Positions 47,256-57,136 of a stretch of DNA of 62,769 nt are shown here, in pieces (the stretch's first letter is position 1; every line of letters begins with the position of its first letter). The stretch comes from Chlamydiales bacterium. GTDB taxonomy: Bacteria > Chlamydiota > Chlamydiia > Chlamydiales > JARBTQ01. The notes under the pieces are model-generated. The model saw only the letters and a list, made by a program, of their open reading frames with translations, was not told the DNA's origin and did not search any database. The stretch is from assembly GCA_029240075.1 (NCBI GenBank), contig JARBTQ010000012.1:1-62769 (forward strand). The letters run 5' to 3'. A program made the translations under genes and the position numbers.

Positions 47256-49223
47256 ATGATGCAATTAATGCAATTACTTTATATATTTTTAGCTATTTTT
47301 GCTTTAGGTTTTCTTGTTTTCATACATGAACTAGGGCATTATATTATGGCTCGCAGAGTCGGCATGCGTGTAGAAACTTTCAGTATAGGCTTTGGAAAGC
47401 CTCTCTATAAATGGACTTTTCAAAATGTCCAATGGCAAATTTCTTGGTTCCCTTTTGGCGGTTATGTAAAAATTGCAGGGATGGATGAAGAGGAGGATTC
47501 GTCTAAGTCCAGAGACCCTCAAGCATTTTTTGCTAAAAAACCTATCGATCGCATTAAAGTAGCTTTATCTGGCCCGCTAACTAATATAGGGTTTGCATTA
47601 ATATTATTTAGTTTAATATGGGCTTATGGAGGGCGAGAAAAGAAATTTTCTAATATCACCCATCATATAGGGTGGATCGATCCTTCTTCTTCTCTGTATC
47701 AACAGGGTGTAAGACCTGGGGATGCTATTAAATCCTACGATATGCACCCCTTCAAGGGAATGGAAGATCATATTGAAGCCGCAATGCTTGGTAAGAAAGA
47801 TATTAAAGTTATTGTTGAGCATAGGGATTTTTTAACAGGACAAACAACTGAACGTGAATTAGCTATTCAAGCTATACGATATCCTGGAGCTACGGATGCT
47901 GATTTATTGACAACTGGGGTTTTGAGCTCTGCTTCTTATTTAAATTATGAGCAAGTAGAGGGTGTTAAAAATCCCCCTTTTTCTTGGACACCCCTTACAG
48001 ATAGTGGGATTCAGTATGGGGATCGCATTCTTTGGGCAAACGGGGAATTTGTCTTTTCCGCAGAGCAGCTAAGTTATCTGCTCAATGAATCTCGATTACT
48101 TCTTACAGTATTAAGAGATGGTAAGGTTTTACAAGTAAAAGTTCCCAAAGTGGCTTTAGGTGAACTTAAACTAACGAGTAGTGAAAGAGAGGACTTTAAT
48201 GATTGGCAGCATGAGTCCCGTCTAGTGGGAACTCCTCTGGAAAAATTAACAGTTTTACCCTATCAGATTAATGATAACTGTATTGTTAAGGGTAGATTTA
48301 ACTTTATAGATCCTGATTTGAAGACTCATGTTTTTCCTGAATTCCCATTTTCCCCTCTTGAAATGAACCTCAATAAGGGGGACAAAATTTTAGCAGTAAA
48401 TGGCAGTAAAGTTACAAACACTTTGGAGCTATTAGCTGAGATTCAGAATAAAAAAGTTCTTATTATTGTAAAACGACCTCAAGCAAGTGCTCTCCCTAAT
48501 AAAACGCTGTGGACTAAGGCAGATGAAGATTTTATTGAGTCTATTCCAGCTAAAGATATGGTAAGTATCATTACAAATATAGGAACTGATAGCGTAAAAA
48601 ATCAAGTAGGGGAAGCTGTTTTACTAAATCCTATTCAACCTCTGCCTTACAAAGACTTTAAACTAACACAACAAGAGCAAGCTGAAAATGAAGCTCATAA
48701 ACAGCAAATATTGCAGAGGATAGAAGAGATTGAAGACTCCCAACTTAAAGATCGTCACTTGCAAGAGCTAAAAAAAGAGGAAGAAAAGCTTCGTTTAGGG
48801 TGTTTATTGCAAGATCGCTTTGTTATATATAATCCTAAGCCACTAACGATCTTACAGGATTCATTTAGCCAAACTTGGAGGACTTTAAGTGCGCTTGTTA
48901 ATGGATCTATGAGTCCTAAATGGCTAGGGGGGCCAATTGGTATAGTGGGAGTAATTCAATCTCGGTGGAAAGTAGGAATCGCAGAAGCTACTTTTTGGAT
49001 TGCTACTATTAGTGTACAATTAGGACTGATTAACCTATTTCCAATCCCAGTTTTTGATGGTGGCCATATATGCCTAGCTCTATGGGAAATGGTTACTGGG
49101 CGCCGCTTAAAAGGAAAGGTATTAGAAATGGTTACTTTGTCGATGGTTGTACTGTTATTGAGCTTGGCTTTATTTGTAACTTATTACGATATTTTGCGCC
49201 AATTTCGTGGTATTCTTTTTTAG
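47256..49223 (+). CDS. rseP: RseP-type site-2 zinc metalloprotease
   Basis: Inner-membrane protease that cuts within membrane helices, for example of anti-sigma factors or signal-peptide remnants. The zinc site HELGH is at residues 24-28 in the first helix. LINLFPIPVFDGGHICL near residue 595 is the second active-site helix (FDG instead of LDG). PDZ-like parts lie between. At 655 residues it is about 200 longer than E. coli RseP, as in other chlamydiae, owing to the periplasmic region with its charged stretch near residues 475-520. A core gene between two glycan regions, with its own terminator. Confidence 0.93.
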   Translation: MMQLMQLLYIFLAIFALGFLVFIHELGHYIMARRVGMRVETFSIGFGKPLYKWTFQNVQWQISWFPFGGYVKIAGMDEEEDSSKSRDPQAFFAKKPIDRIKVALSGPLTNIGFALILFSLIWAYGGREKKFSNITHHIGWIDPSSSLYQQGVRPGDAIKSYDMHPFKGMEDHIEAAMLGKKDIKVIVEHRDFLTGQTTERELAIQAIRYPGATDADLLTTGVLSSASYLNYEQVEGVKNPPFSWTPLTDSGIQYGDRILWANGEFVFSAEQLSYLLNESRLLLTVLRDGKVLQVKVPKVALGELKLTSSEREDFNDWQHESRLVGTPLEKLTVLPYQINDNCIVKGRFNFIDPDLKTHVFPEFPFSPLEMNLNKGDKILAVNGSKVTNTLELLAEIQNKKVLIIVKRPQASALPNKTLWTKADEDFIESIPAKDMVSIITNIGTDSVKNQVGEAVLLNPIQPLPYKDFKLTQQEQAENEAHKQQILQRIEEIEDSQLKDRHLQELKKEEEKLRLGCLLQDRFVIYNPKPLTILQDSFSQTWRTLSALVNGSMSPKWLGGPIGIVGVIQSRWKVGIAEATFWIATISVQLGLINLFPIPVFDGGHICLALWEMVTGRRLKGKVLEMVTLSMVVLLLSLALFVTYYDILRQFRGILF

Positions 49224-49258
49224 GAATATTTGATTAATTTAGCGATGCTAAAACAAAT

Positions 49259-49300
49259 AAAAAGCCTCTATCCTATGTAAGTTAGGGTAGAGGCTTTTTT
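49259..49300 (+). terminator. Rho-independent terminator after rseP
   Basis: A long stem AAAGCCTCTATCC / GGGTAGAGGCTTT (one T-G pair) ends in a T-run. It closes the rseP transcript. Confidence 0.88.
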
Positions 49301-49386
49301 ATAATTCAGTATTTTTACATAACTTTACATCGATCTTTTGTTACATATATCTAATAAAAAATTTTGAAGCCTTTGAAAAAGGCAAT

Positions 49387-50550
49387 ATGAAAATAGAGAA
49401 AAACAATATTATGCGAGCAAAATCTCTTATTATAGCGGCTCTAATATTTACCTTATTGACTGGCATTTATTCAAAGGTCAAGCAACAAGCTGACTGGCAA
49501 CCTCTTCCCAGTATTGAAATTCCCTTACAAAAGGCTCCAGCATCTTACTGGCTGCGTGAAGACCAGTGGGCAACGCTTATCTATTATCTTCACGAACAAT
49601 ACCCTGATAGCAATTGGATTAATCAACTTTATCAAAAGTTAAATAACCCTATTAAAGAAGATAGGGAAAGAAAAGGGGAAACCCCTTTTGAATTTATCCA
49701 AACTCCTGAACAACTAGCATGGCAATTAAAGTATCATCCTACAGCTCTATGTACTGCTACATTCACAACCAATGATACAGGTTCAATCCCCTTATCAGAA
49801 TTTGAAAAAGATTACTTAGCTACTATTTATTGCCAATTAAAGGATAACTTACACCTAGCAGTTGTATCAGCCAAAGTCTCTCACCATAGTCAAGAGATTA
49901 TTGAAGCTATAAATATTTTTGGGAGAGTGCTCTATACTAAAGAGGTTGCTTTTACTAGGCTTGGCCAAAACAACCTGTTGTTGCATATGTATGGCTTTCT
50001 TTGTAAAGACCCTCATAACTGGGTAAAGGATAACTCTAAGGTGGAGAAGCATATACACTCTCGCCATCAAGAGGGGGCATCAACTCTTTTTATTCTTTTC
50101 GAAACCTCTTCTCTTGAAAGAGCTAACTATTGTAAATATTACATTCGTAAAAATTTAGGGATGAAGACTACCGGGATTCATGTTACAGATACTGCTCAGG
50201 AAACAACGTGGCTTTCACAATTAGTTTTTAATGCAGATAGTAGAGCATTATTAAATCATAGAAAGTTTTCTTATAATGATGAATCTTCCCCAAGCATAAG
50301 GAGTCTTGCTATAGCTAAGCAATCTGGAGACTGCCTGGGTCCTGATGCTACCTGGTATGCATATGAATGCGTAAAAAAAGATTTAGCATTTTCAGTACTA
50401 GAGGGCAAGACTCGTCAGATAGAAGAGGTCAAAATTGATCCTAGTAAACATTTTTACTTTCAAGGAGCAAAGATCATTTCTTTACGAGCGATTGAAAAGC
50501 TAACTTATAGATCCTTAAGAGGAGGTTCAGACTCTAGTAGCTCAGAATAA
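49387..50550 (+). CDS. Hypothetical membrane-anchored or secreted protein
   Basis: I do not recognise this 387-residue protein. It has a basic N terminus and one hydrophobic segment (about residues 10-26, SLIIAALIFTLLTGI), either an uncleaved anchor or a signal peptide without a clear lipobox. The rest is soluble, with several cysteines and aromatic residues. AAAAGG precedes ATG 49387; an ATG at residue 9 is an alternative start. Its 3' end overlaps the converging gene at 50505 by 46 bp. It probably works in the periplasm or at the surface. Confidence 0.65.
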   Translation: MKIEKNNIMRAKSLIIAALIFTLLTGIYSKVKQQADWQPLPSIEIPLQKAPASYWLREDQWATLIYYLHEQYPDSNWINQLYQKLNNPIKEDRERKGETPFEFIQTPEQLAWQLKYHPTALCTATFTTNDTGSIPLSEFEKDYLATIYCQLKDNLHLAVVSAKVSHHSQEIIEAINIFGRVLYTKEVAFTRLGQNNLLLHMYGFLCKDPHNWVKDNSKVEKHIHSRHQEGASTLFILFETSSLERANYCKYYIRKNLGMKTTGIHVTDTAQETTWLSQLVFNADSRALLNHRKFSYNDESSPSIRSLAIAKQSGDCLGPDATWYAYECVKKDLAFSVLEGKTRQIEEVKIDPSKHFYFQGAKIISLRAIEKLTYRSLRGGSDSSSSE

Positions 50551-51428
50551 AACCAATGGTAAAGATCAGGGGAATTTTGGCTCAGCCACCATTGGAGCTC
50601 TTGAGTTGCTTCTTTAATCTCACCCTTAATCCACTTAGGATCGTTAGCGTTTTCTGTTAATGCGAAGCTTCCAATATCAAACTGGATTAATTGCCCATTG
50701 CTGAAACCATAATTTTGTCCAAAAGCACGATCAAAGTTGTAAATTCCTTTCCTTGCATTATGCAAAATATGATTATAGATTTGAAGTAGAGCATATTTAA
50801 CTTTATCTGTTTCACCTAGCTTTATAAATCGATCTAAATAAGGGTAAACTAGTTCATCAACATTCTTCTGTAGAATGAAGCAAGTTTGTGCTAGGTCTAT
50901 AGAATGGGGCTTACCTTGCTTATCTACAAGCATAATTTTAATTGAAGAAGAGGGGGATAGATGGGGATTAAGGTGTATTTTTAATAAACCAGTTTCTCTT
51001 TGCAAGTAATTATAAGCAATTTGATAACTTTCAAAAGAGGTTAACATCCTTTCTAATTTTCGCTGTTTGCTCTCTTCTCTGTAATGATCCAAAATTTTAG
51101 GCAAAGGTATTTTCTCCAACCATTCAGGTAGTTGAAGGTGCTGTCCTTTAAAGAACTTAATGACAAGCTGTCGGTCCTCACTTCTAAAGACATAACATTG
51201 GGCCCCTTTACCTAAGTAATAGAACTTTTGTTTCAGCATTACTTCCAGGCTAGGCAGGTCTTTTTGAAATGATATTGCTTTTAATTTTTCAGGAGTTTCT
51301 TTAGGGATGAATAAAATTCTTCTTTCCGTAAAGCCGTCATTACCGATCCCTAGAAAAGCAATAGTCCCTAAAATGAGGCAACTTAAGAGTACTGCCCCTA
51401 AAAATAAAAATTTATTTCGCTTGATCAC
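50505..51428 (-). CDS. Membrane-anchored protein with kinase-like features
   Basis: A 307-residue protein with an N-terminal membrane helix (about residues 8-26). The next part recalls a protein kinase or aminoglycoside-phosphotransferase fold: YLGKGAQCYVFR (glycine-rich loop), VIKFF (lysine), then NFDRAFGQN and QFDIGSF, which could be the catalytic loop and DFG equivalents. The motif match is loose and by eye. If right, the N-terminal anchor would place the kinase domain outside the cytoplasm or facing a vacuole. Converges with the gene at 49387 with overlap. Confidence 0.5.
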   Translation of the reverse strand: MIKRNKFLFLGAVLLSCLILGTIAFLGIGNDGFTERRILFIPKETPEKLKAISFQKDLPSLEVMLKQKFYYLGKGAQCYVFRSEDRQLVIKFFKGQHLQLPEWLEKIPLPKILDHYREESKQRKLERMLTSFESYQIAYNYLQRETGLLKIHLNPHLSPSSSIKIMLVDKQGKPHSIDLAQTCFILQKNVDELVYPYLDRFIKLGETDKVKYALLQIYNHILHNARKGIYNFDRAFGQNYGFSNGQLIQFDIGSFALTENANDPKWIKGEIKEATQELQWWLSQNSPDLYHWFYSELLESEPPLKDL

Positions 51429-51928
51429 AATAATTCTAAGAAGACTATGTCTTGTTAATGAAATGTTTATATATTATTTTATATTTTATTATTCTCTAAA
51501 AGCAATTCTAAATACACAGTAGGATAGACTCTATAAATCCTTGCAATTATTATTCTTTCCTAGTTCTTAGTGCTATTCCTTATGAAAACCTTTTAGTAAT
51601 GAAATATATCCTCCATGACAAAATCTGCTAAAGACTGTATTTCTACTAAAATAGAATTTTATATACAATCACACTATATCTTATAAGCTCCTTATAAAAA
51701 AGAATAACTCTATATCTATTCTACATAATAGTTCAATAGAGCATGCAGAGATATGGCCTTACCACATAAATCAATGATTATTTTTGTAATTTCCTTCTTA
51801 TGAGTGTGATAATAGTTGCTATATGCTTCAAAGCTTCGTTATTTCCAAAAATGCCATTTAAGAATAGGCTCAAGTTAGATATAGTTGTAGGTTTTGCACT
51901 CTCTAATTAGGGAAAGGTATAAAAAAAA
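51429..51928. other. 500-bp AT-rich region with no supported gene
   Basis: No frame of useful length with a ribosome site on either strand. Short, interrupted frames only. The promoter of the minus-strand gene at 50505 should lie at its left end, but no clear -35/-10 pair could be assigned. Confidence 0.45.
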
Positions 51929-52807
51929 CTAATCTAAAAGTGGAGGCTCTACAGGCTGCCTTAAACGCTTATGTAATTCTTTATCTAAATGATCCTTATT
52001 GCTTCTACTTCTCCGGTGATGAAAGAAGAAGTAATCTGCCTGTGGAAAAGCGATAACCTTCCCTATTCCTTCTTTTTGTCGCAATAAACTAAGGATTGCC
52101 TGATCATGGCGATGATCAATAAAAGTAGTTAATTCAGTTCCTAAAACACTCTTTTTATCTGTTAAGATCTGTTCATTTTGGCAATACTCAAACCATTTTT
52201 GCACAAAAGCCCTACTCTTTGCAGTGTTCTTAAATAGCATAAAGGCGGCATCTAATTGTGCAGCTTCATAATAATCCTGATCGTCGCAATCCATAAGAAT
52301 GTAACAATCTCTTTTGATATAGGAGGCATTTGTGTGGTAATTTTCAAAAAAGATGAGCTCCTTCTTATCAGCTAGCTCCAGAAGAGGGGTAAGATCGCGT
52401 AGAATAGCCGTCCCTGCATCAATATAGATAATCAAAGCGTTTTCTGGCATCATCTTCATCATTTTTAAGATAAGATAAGGTTTCCAAAGCCAGTATCCAG
52501 CCCCCCTCTTTTGAGATAGAATTTGAGCATATGTAGTTTTAAATTCACTATCTAAGTCCTTGGATGAACAGCTCCAGACAAGATCAACACCTTTACCTAT
52601 TGCAGAACGCCCTAGATAGGCTTGATTATAAAAATATACAGGAGCTCCATCAGCATAAGAAACTAAAGCTACAGGGTTTTTTTGATAGTAATGCAGCTCT
52701 TTGACGCTATAACTTTCAAAGCAGAGTTCTCTTCGGTAATAATTGTAAGCTAATCCTACAGAAACTACAAGAAGAAGGAATGTTATAAAAAAAGCTTGTT
52801 TATACAT
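51929..52807 (-). CDS. Putative glycosyltransferase with N-terminal membrane anchor
   Basis: A 292-residue protein with a four-residue cytoplasmic tail and one membrane helix (about residues 5-22). The soluble part has RGAGYWLWKPYLIL near residue 99, LIIYIDAGTAI near 124 (DxG, a possible metal site like DxD), LDAAFMLFKN near 180 and DHRHDQAILSLL near 225. This plan is seen in DUF-type polysaccharide glycosyltransferases. Donor and acceptor are unknown. The single-anchor topology recalls eukaryotic Golgi enzymes. It opens the second glycan block, divergent from the next gene. Confidence 0.6.
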   Translation of the reverse strand: MYKQAFFITFLLLVVSVGLAYNYYRRELCFESYSVKELHYYQKNPVALVSYADGAPVYFYNQAYLGRSAIGKGVDLVWSCSSKDLDSEFKTTYAQILSQKRGAGYWLWKPYLILKMMKMMPENALIIYIDAGTAILRDLTPLLELADKKELIFFENYHTNASYIKRDCYILMDCDDQDYYEAAQLDAAFMLFKNTAKSRAFVQKWFEYCQNEQILTDKKSVLGTELTTFIDHRHDQAILSLLRQKEGIGKVIAFPQADYFFFHHRRSRSNKDHLDKELHKRLRQPVEPPLLD

Positions 52808-53042
52808 TTTAATTTTCCTTGATCAAGAGATAATTTATAAGAAAAAGGATATGGTATAAAATGTTAATTTTTTTAAGTAGCAGAAAAAAGATTCTTCCAG
52901 TAGCATACCTTTTCTTAGCAAATATGACTCTGCTTTTTTGCAATCCTTGTCTTAGGATTGCTATTTGTTCTGAGGTTTTCTAAGAGAATTTGTCTTATTT
53001 AGCTTAAAAACCCATCTTTATTGCTGTAGAGTAAAATAGTCT

Positions 53043-53894
53043 ATGTCACAAGTCAAGCAAGAGATTTTACGAGAATTACGGGATCATTCCCATATTGAGT
53101 TATCATACATCATCCCTTACTACTTTAATCAAGATAACGGAGCAGCTTTAACAGATTATTTAAAGCAGTATGCTCTGTATCCCCCAGAATTATTGGATCG
53201 AATTCAATTTGTACTTGTTGATGATGGATCTCCTGTAAAAATAAGTATTCCTACTGATCTTAACCTGAATATTTTAGCTTTGCGAATAGATATTGACATT
53301 CCTTGGAACCAAGGAGGCGCTAGAAATTTAGGTGTAGTCTATGCCCGTTCCGATAAGGTTTTAATTACCGATTTTGATCATTTTTTCCCCGTTCAAACAC
53401 TCCTGAAATTGGTAAACATGCCTCATCCGGGTAAAAATGTATACCGAATGCCTCGTCGAGATTCTGAAGGTGCCAAAATGTATCGTCATTGTAACACCTT
53501 TATGATGTCAAGAGGACACTACATTGGTTTATATGGAGTCGACGAAGAGTTTTGTGGACACTATGGTTTTGAAGATAGTATGATGTGGCGTTGGCAAAAA
53601 GCTCACGGTATACGTTTCTATACTCTTTCAGATAAATATCACACAATTCACGCCGCTATCGATAGAACTAAAAGTTATCATAGTCTTAAACGAGATCTAT
53701 CCTATAATGAAGCTTTAGCGCGTAAAAAGAAGGAAGACTTAGAGAAATATGGCCCAAACAGTTGTCATAGTCGTAATTTCCTCTGTTTTCCATGGACTGT
53801 AGTAAATGATCTCTATCGTAAATCAAATACTTATCAAAGAAAAAAACGCCCCTTTTGGTACAAAATCTGGTGGCTTCGTTGGCTTTGGCAATAA
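53043..53894 (+). CDS. Family 2-like glycosyltransferase (galactosyltransferase-type domain)
   Basis: A 283-residue protein with ELSYIIPYYF near residue 18, VLVDDGSP near 59, IPWNQGGARNLGVVYA near 93 and the DxD-like TDFDHFF near 115. GHYGFEDSMMWRW near 175 matches the acceptor-side motif of GT2/GT7-type enzymes. No membrane segment. It is 65 bp ahead of the GT4 gene, starting a co-directional run that continues to the right edge. Confidence 0.78.
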   Translation: MSQVKQEILRELRDHSHIELSYIIPYYFNQDNGAALTDYLKQYALYPPELLDRIQFVLVDDGSPVKISIPTDLNLNILALRIDIDIPWNQGGARNLGVVYARSDKVLITDFDHFFPVQTLLKLVNMPHPGKNVYRMPRRDSEGAKMYRHCNTFMMSRGHYIGLYGVDEEFCGHYGFEDSMMWRWQKAHGIRFYTLSDKYHTIHAAIDRTKSYHSLKRDLSYNEALARKKKEDLEKYGPNSCHSRNFLCFPWTVVNDLYRKSNTYQRKKRPFWYKIWWLRWLWQ

Positions 53895-53959
53895 TTCTGT
53901 TAAGTTTTCAAGATGAAGGAACACTAGTCTCAAAAGAGGAGCGATTATAAGTAAAGATT

Positions 53960-55138
53960 ATGACTATTAGCCACCAAGTAGACCTGCATACAATCGGCGG
54001 AGTAGAACGCCTCATTACAGATTATTTAAAAGCCTCCAGGGGTAATTTCTCCCATTGTATTACAGTTATGAATCGTAAAATTCATCCCTTTATAAAGCAG
54101 GATATTAAGAACTATGCAAAAAGGATAGACCATCTTAAATATATCTGGGGATTAAGGTTACCTCAAATTTTTAGAGGAATTCGTAAGAGATTTATCTTAA
54201 ATAAAACAGCGCCACAATTGACCGTTTATTGGAATTGCTATGAACAGAATTTAAACTCTCTTGCAAGCCTAAAGCAAAATATGTTGTTTTATGACCATGG
54301 TGCTTCTTGGAATAGCTTCATTGAAGTGAAAAAAAAAGATTTCTTACGAAACATTAAAGGTGCAATTGCTATTGGGCATGCTTCTAAAAGAATGTTAGAA
54401 TTAAACTGCGAAGTGACTTGCCCTATTCACGTTGTAAAAAATCCTTTACGCACTTTAGGTCATAGGAATAAACCTCAGCCTAAGACTTTACCAATTAATC
54501 GTCCTTTAAAACTAGGTATGGCGGGGCGTATGGTCCCTCTCAAGGGGCATTGCCTCGCATTACACACATTAGCAATTCTTAAAAGGAAAGGTATAGAGGC
54601 TACATTAGAGCTAGCAGGAGAGGGGGAAGAGTATGCGGCACTTCAATCTTTAGCTAGAAGATTAGGTATAGAAAAAGAGATTCTTTTTCAAGGGTGTGTT
54701 CAAGATATTCAAAATTTTTATCAATCTGTCGATATCTATTTGCATCCTGCTATTCGTGAACCATTTGGTTTAACACCTCTAGAAGCAATGTCTTATGGTT
54801 GTGTAGTTATTTCATCCTTAGTAGATGGTTTGCCAGAATTTGTACAGCAAGGTAAAACGGGATTTTGTATTGAACCTACTTTGCCTTTAAAAGATATTAT
54901 CGGGCTAGGGGGATCTACTAAAAATGTTCCAAGATTTGTATATAATCCTTTAGAGGATTGTTTGGCTGCCCCTAAATTAGTAGATCCTTATCATATTGCT
55001 GAAAGTATTTTAGCTGTCTTAAAAAGTCCTAAAGATTTTGAAAAGCTGAGTAAAGAAGGAATCGACTATAGCCATACCCATTTTCAATTTGATCAGTATG
55101 TTTTGCAACTGGAACAAGTCTTTAACCAGTATATCTAG
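53960..55138 (+). CDS. Family 4 glycosyltransferase
   Basis: A 392-residue GT-B enzyme. The N-terminal SHQVDLHTIGGVERLI is the acceptor-side start of GT4 proteins; GMAGRMVPLKGH near residue 190 begins the donor domain, and REPFGLTPLEAMSYGCVVI near 270 carries the EX7E nucleotide-sugar motif. An in-frame stop four codons upstream fixes the start close to ATG 53960, which gives a slightly shortened N terminus. It is followed after 14 bp by the GT11-like gene. Confidence 0.88.
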   Translation: MTISHQVDLHTIGGVERLITDYLKASRGNFSHCITVMNRKIHPFIKQDIKNYAKRIDHLKYIWGLRLPQIFRGIRKRFILNKTAPQLTVYWNCYEQNLNSLASLKQNMLFYDHGASWNSFIEVKKKDFLRNIKGAIAIGHASKRMLELNCEVTCPIHVVKNPLRTLGHRNKPQPKTLPINRPLKLGMAGRMVPLKGHCLALHTLAILKRKGIEATLELAGEGEEYAALQSLARRLGIEKEILFQGCVQDIQNFYQSVDIYLHPAIREPFGLTPLEAMSYGCVVISSLVDGLPEFVQQGKTGFCIEPTLPLKDIIGLGGSTKNVPRFVYNPLEDCLAAPKLVDPYHIAESILAVLKSPKDFEKLSKEGIDYSHTHFQFDQYVLQLEQVFNQYI

Positions 55139-55152
55139 GAATTGAAGTTTTA

Positions 55153-56247
55153 ATGAAAAAATACCTTAGAACTATTTTTGTCTTAAGTTTAGTTGTTTTA
55201 TCATTTTATTTGGGATTTATGCTCAGCTGTATTGGTTGGATGTGGTATAAAACGGGACAATATACAACAGACAAAAAGGTTGCAGTAATTATTGCTCGTA
55301 ATAACGGAGGGCAATTAGGAAATCAACTGCGTAATTTTGCTCATTTATATGCTTATTGCCTTGAAAAGGAGTATGACCTTTATAATCCAACATTTAGACC
55401 CGATTATGCATATTATTTTAAAAACTTTCGCAATAATGCTTTAATGCATGCTCAACAGAGATCAGAAGATTCTCCCGCTTATGCAAGGATTTGGCAATGG
55501 ATACAAGAACGATATGCGCGAAAGTTTTTTTATAAACAACCTTTCATGACTAATATTGTAGCTGATAATGATGCTATAATTCCTATACCTCCTCAAAACT
55601 CTGGTGCTTGGGAATCCCCTGCTAATCAAAAGAGGGTCTATTATGTAAATAAGAAAAAGATGGATCCTTCACAACCTCTTTTTATGGAAAATTTACTCCC
55701 TGGTAGGTATTGTTTTCATAGTTGGGCCTTTCAGACTGATCTAGGTCTACATAAATATCATAAACAATTAGTAGAGCTTTTTCGCCCACATGAAGAGTAT
55801 CAAAAAAATATTGATATTTTTTGGGAAAGGATAAATCCTAGAAGAATGGTTATAGGAGTACACATAAGACAAGGGGATTACCGAGATTTTGCCGATGGGC
55901 GCCATTTCTTTGAAGCTTCAACCTATCGAGATCGGATGTTACAACTACAAGAACGGTATCATACATACGATCCAGTTTTTATTGTCTACAGTAATGAACC
56001 TCGTTCAATAGAGGAATTTAGGGGGCTTGACTGCCTTATCGCTGATGGTAACTTGGTTGAGGACCTGTATTCAATGGCAAAATGTGATCTGATTTTAGGG
56101 CCTGCGAGCACCTATAATGACTGGGCTGCGTGGTATGGTTCCTCTCCTAAAATTGGAATGGAGGACTTTGAAGCAGAATTCAGGAACGACTTGGATAAAG
56201 TTGTTGTTTCTAAAATTGACTCTAGACTTTCTTACATGAAGCCCTAA
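55153..56247 (+). CDS. GT11-like (alpha-1,2-fucosyltransferase family) membrane-anchored glycosyltransferase
   Basis: A 364-residue protein with one N-terminal helix (about residues 8-30). GGQLGNQLRNFAHLYAY near residue 52 and GVHIRQGDYRDF near 237 (the HxRxGDY GDP-fucose-binding motif), then DLYSMAKCDLILGPASTYNDW near 304, are the GT11 hallmarks. Most bacterial GT11 enzymes lack a membrane anchor, so the topology is unusual and Golgi-like. Donor may be GDP-fucose or another GDP-deoxy sugar made by the first block. Confidence 0.82.
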   Translation: MKKYLRTIFVLSLVVLSFYLGFMLSCIGWMWYKTGQYTTDKKVAVIIARNNGGQLGNQLRNFAHLYAYCLEKEYDLYNPTFRPDYAYYFKNFRNNALMHAQQRSEDSPAYARIWQWIQERYARKFFYKQPFMTNIVADNDAIIPIPPQNSGAWESPANQKRVYYVNKKKMDPSQPLFMENLLPGRYCFHSWAFQTDLGLHKYHKQLVELFRPHEEYQKNIDIFWERINPRRMVIGVHIRQGDYRDFADGRHFFEASTYRDRMLQLQERYHTYDPVFIVYSNEPRSIEEFRGLDCLIADGNLVEDLYSMAKCDLILGPASTYNDWAAWYGSSPKIGMEDFEAEFRNDLDKVVVSKIDSRLSYMKP

Positions 56248-56289
56248 AAAGAACAAATTAAATTGTAAATTTTTATTTTAAAAATTAAT

Positions 56290-57117
56290 ATGCCAATCCC
56301 TATAGTATCGGTCATAACCCCTTGTTATAATGCTTCATGGGGAATTAGAGACACAGTAGAATCTATTACCCAACAAAAAGCATTACGAACGGGTCGAGTT
56401 AAGCTAGAATATATTATAGTTGATGGTGGGTCTACAGATGATACGCTTGAAAAAGTTAAAGACCTTATTGACGATTTTCCTTATGGAACAATTCGAGTTA
56501 TTTCAGAGCATGATCAAGGAATGTACGATGCGTTAGCTAAAGGATTAGAACTCGTAACGGGAGATTATTGTGCTTATCTCAATGCAGGAGATTATTATTC
56601 CCCTTATGCATTTGATATTATCGCAGATCTTTTTGAAGAAAATCCAAATATTAGCTGGGTTACTGGATTAATGGTTATCTATAATCAAAAAGGATATGTA
56701 GAAGAAGTTATTCATCCTTATAGATATCTGAAGCGATGGATTCAATGCGGGTTATATGGTCCCTACCTGCCTTGGATTCAGCAAGAATCGACCTTTTGGC
56801 GTACAGAATTATTACAATTGATAGATTTCAATAAGCTCAGATCATTTCAATATGCAGGAGATTTTTATTTGTGGAAACAATTTAGTCAGAAAGCTGATCT
56901 TAAAGTTATATATACATATATTGGTGGTTTCCGTAAGCATTTAAACCAGCTTTCTACTAATATCGAGCAGTATTTTAAAGAGCAACGAGAAATCGCAGAG
57001 ACTCCAAGTTGGAAAGATTGCATCTTAGCTAAAATTGATAAATGGATCTGGAAATATGCAAGAGCTAAAACCAAAGCTAGAATGAGCAAGCAATATGTTA
57101 AGCTAAAATATTTATAA
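56290..57117 (+). CDS. Family 2 glycosyltransferase (WcaE/WfgS-like)
   Basis: A 275-residue GT-A enzyme: PIVSVITPCYNASWGIRDTV at the start, IIVDGGSTDDTLE near residue 43, SEHDQGMYDALAKGL near 75 and YLNAGDYYSPYAF near 95 (DxD replaced by AGD, common in this subgroup). The same subgroup acts in colanic acid and O-antigen synthesis. The C-terminal end is basic (KTKARMSKQYVKLK), perhaps for membrane association. It is 19 bp ahead of the FkbM gene. Confidence 0.85.
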   Translation: MPIPIVSVITPCYNASWGIRDTVESITQQKALRTGRVKLEYIIVDGGSTDDTLEKVKDLIDDFPYGTIRVISEHDQGMYDALAKGLELVTGDYCAYLNAGDYYSPYAFDIIADLFEENPNISWVTGLMVIYNQKGYVEEVIHPYRYLKRWIQCGLYGPYLPWIQQESTFWRTELLQLIDFNKLRSFQYAGDFYLWKQFSQKADLKVIYTYIGGFRKHLNQLSTNIEQYFKEQREIAETPSWKDCILAKIDKWIWKYARAKTKARMSKQYVKLKYL

Positions 57118-57136
57118 AATCTGTAGGTTAAATTTT

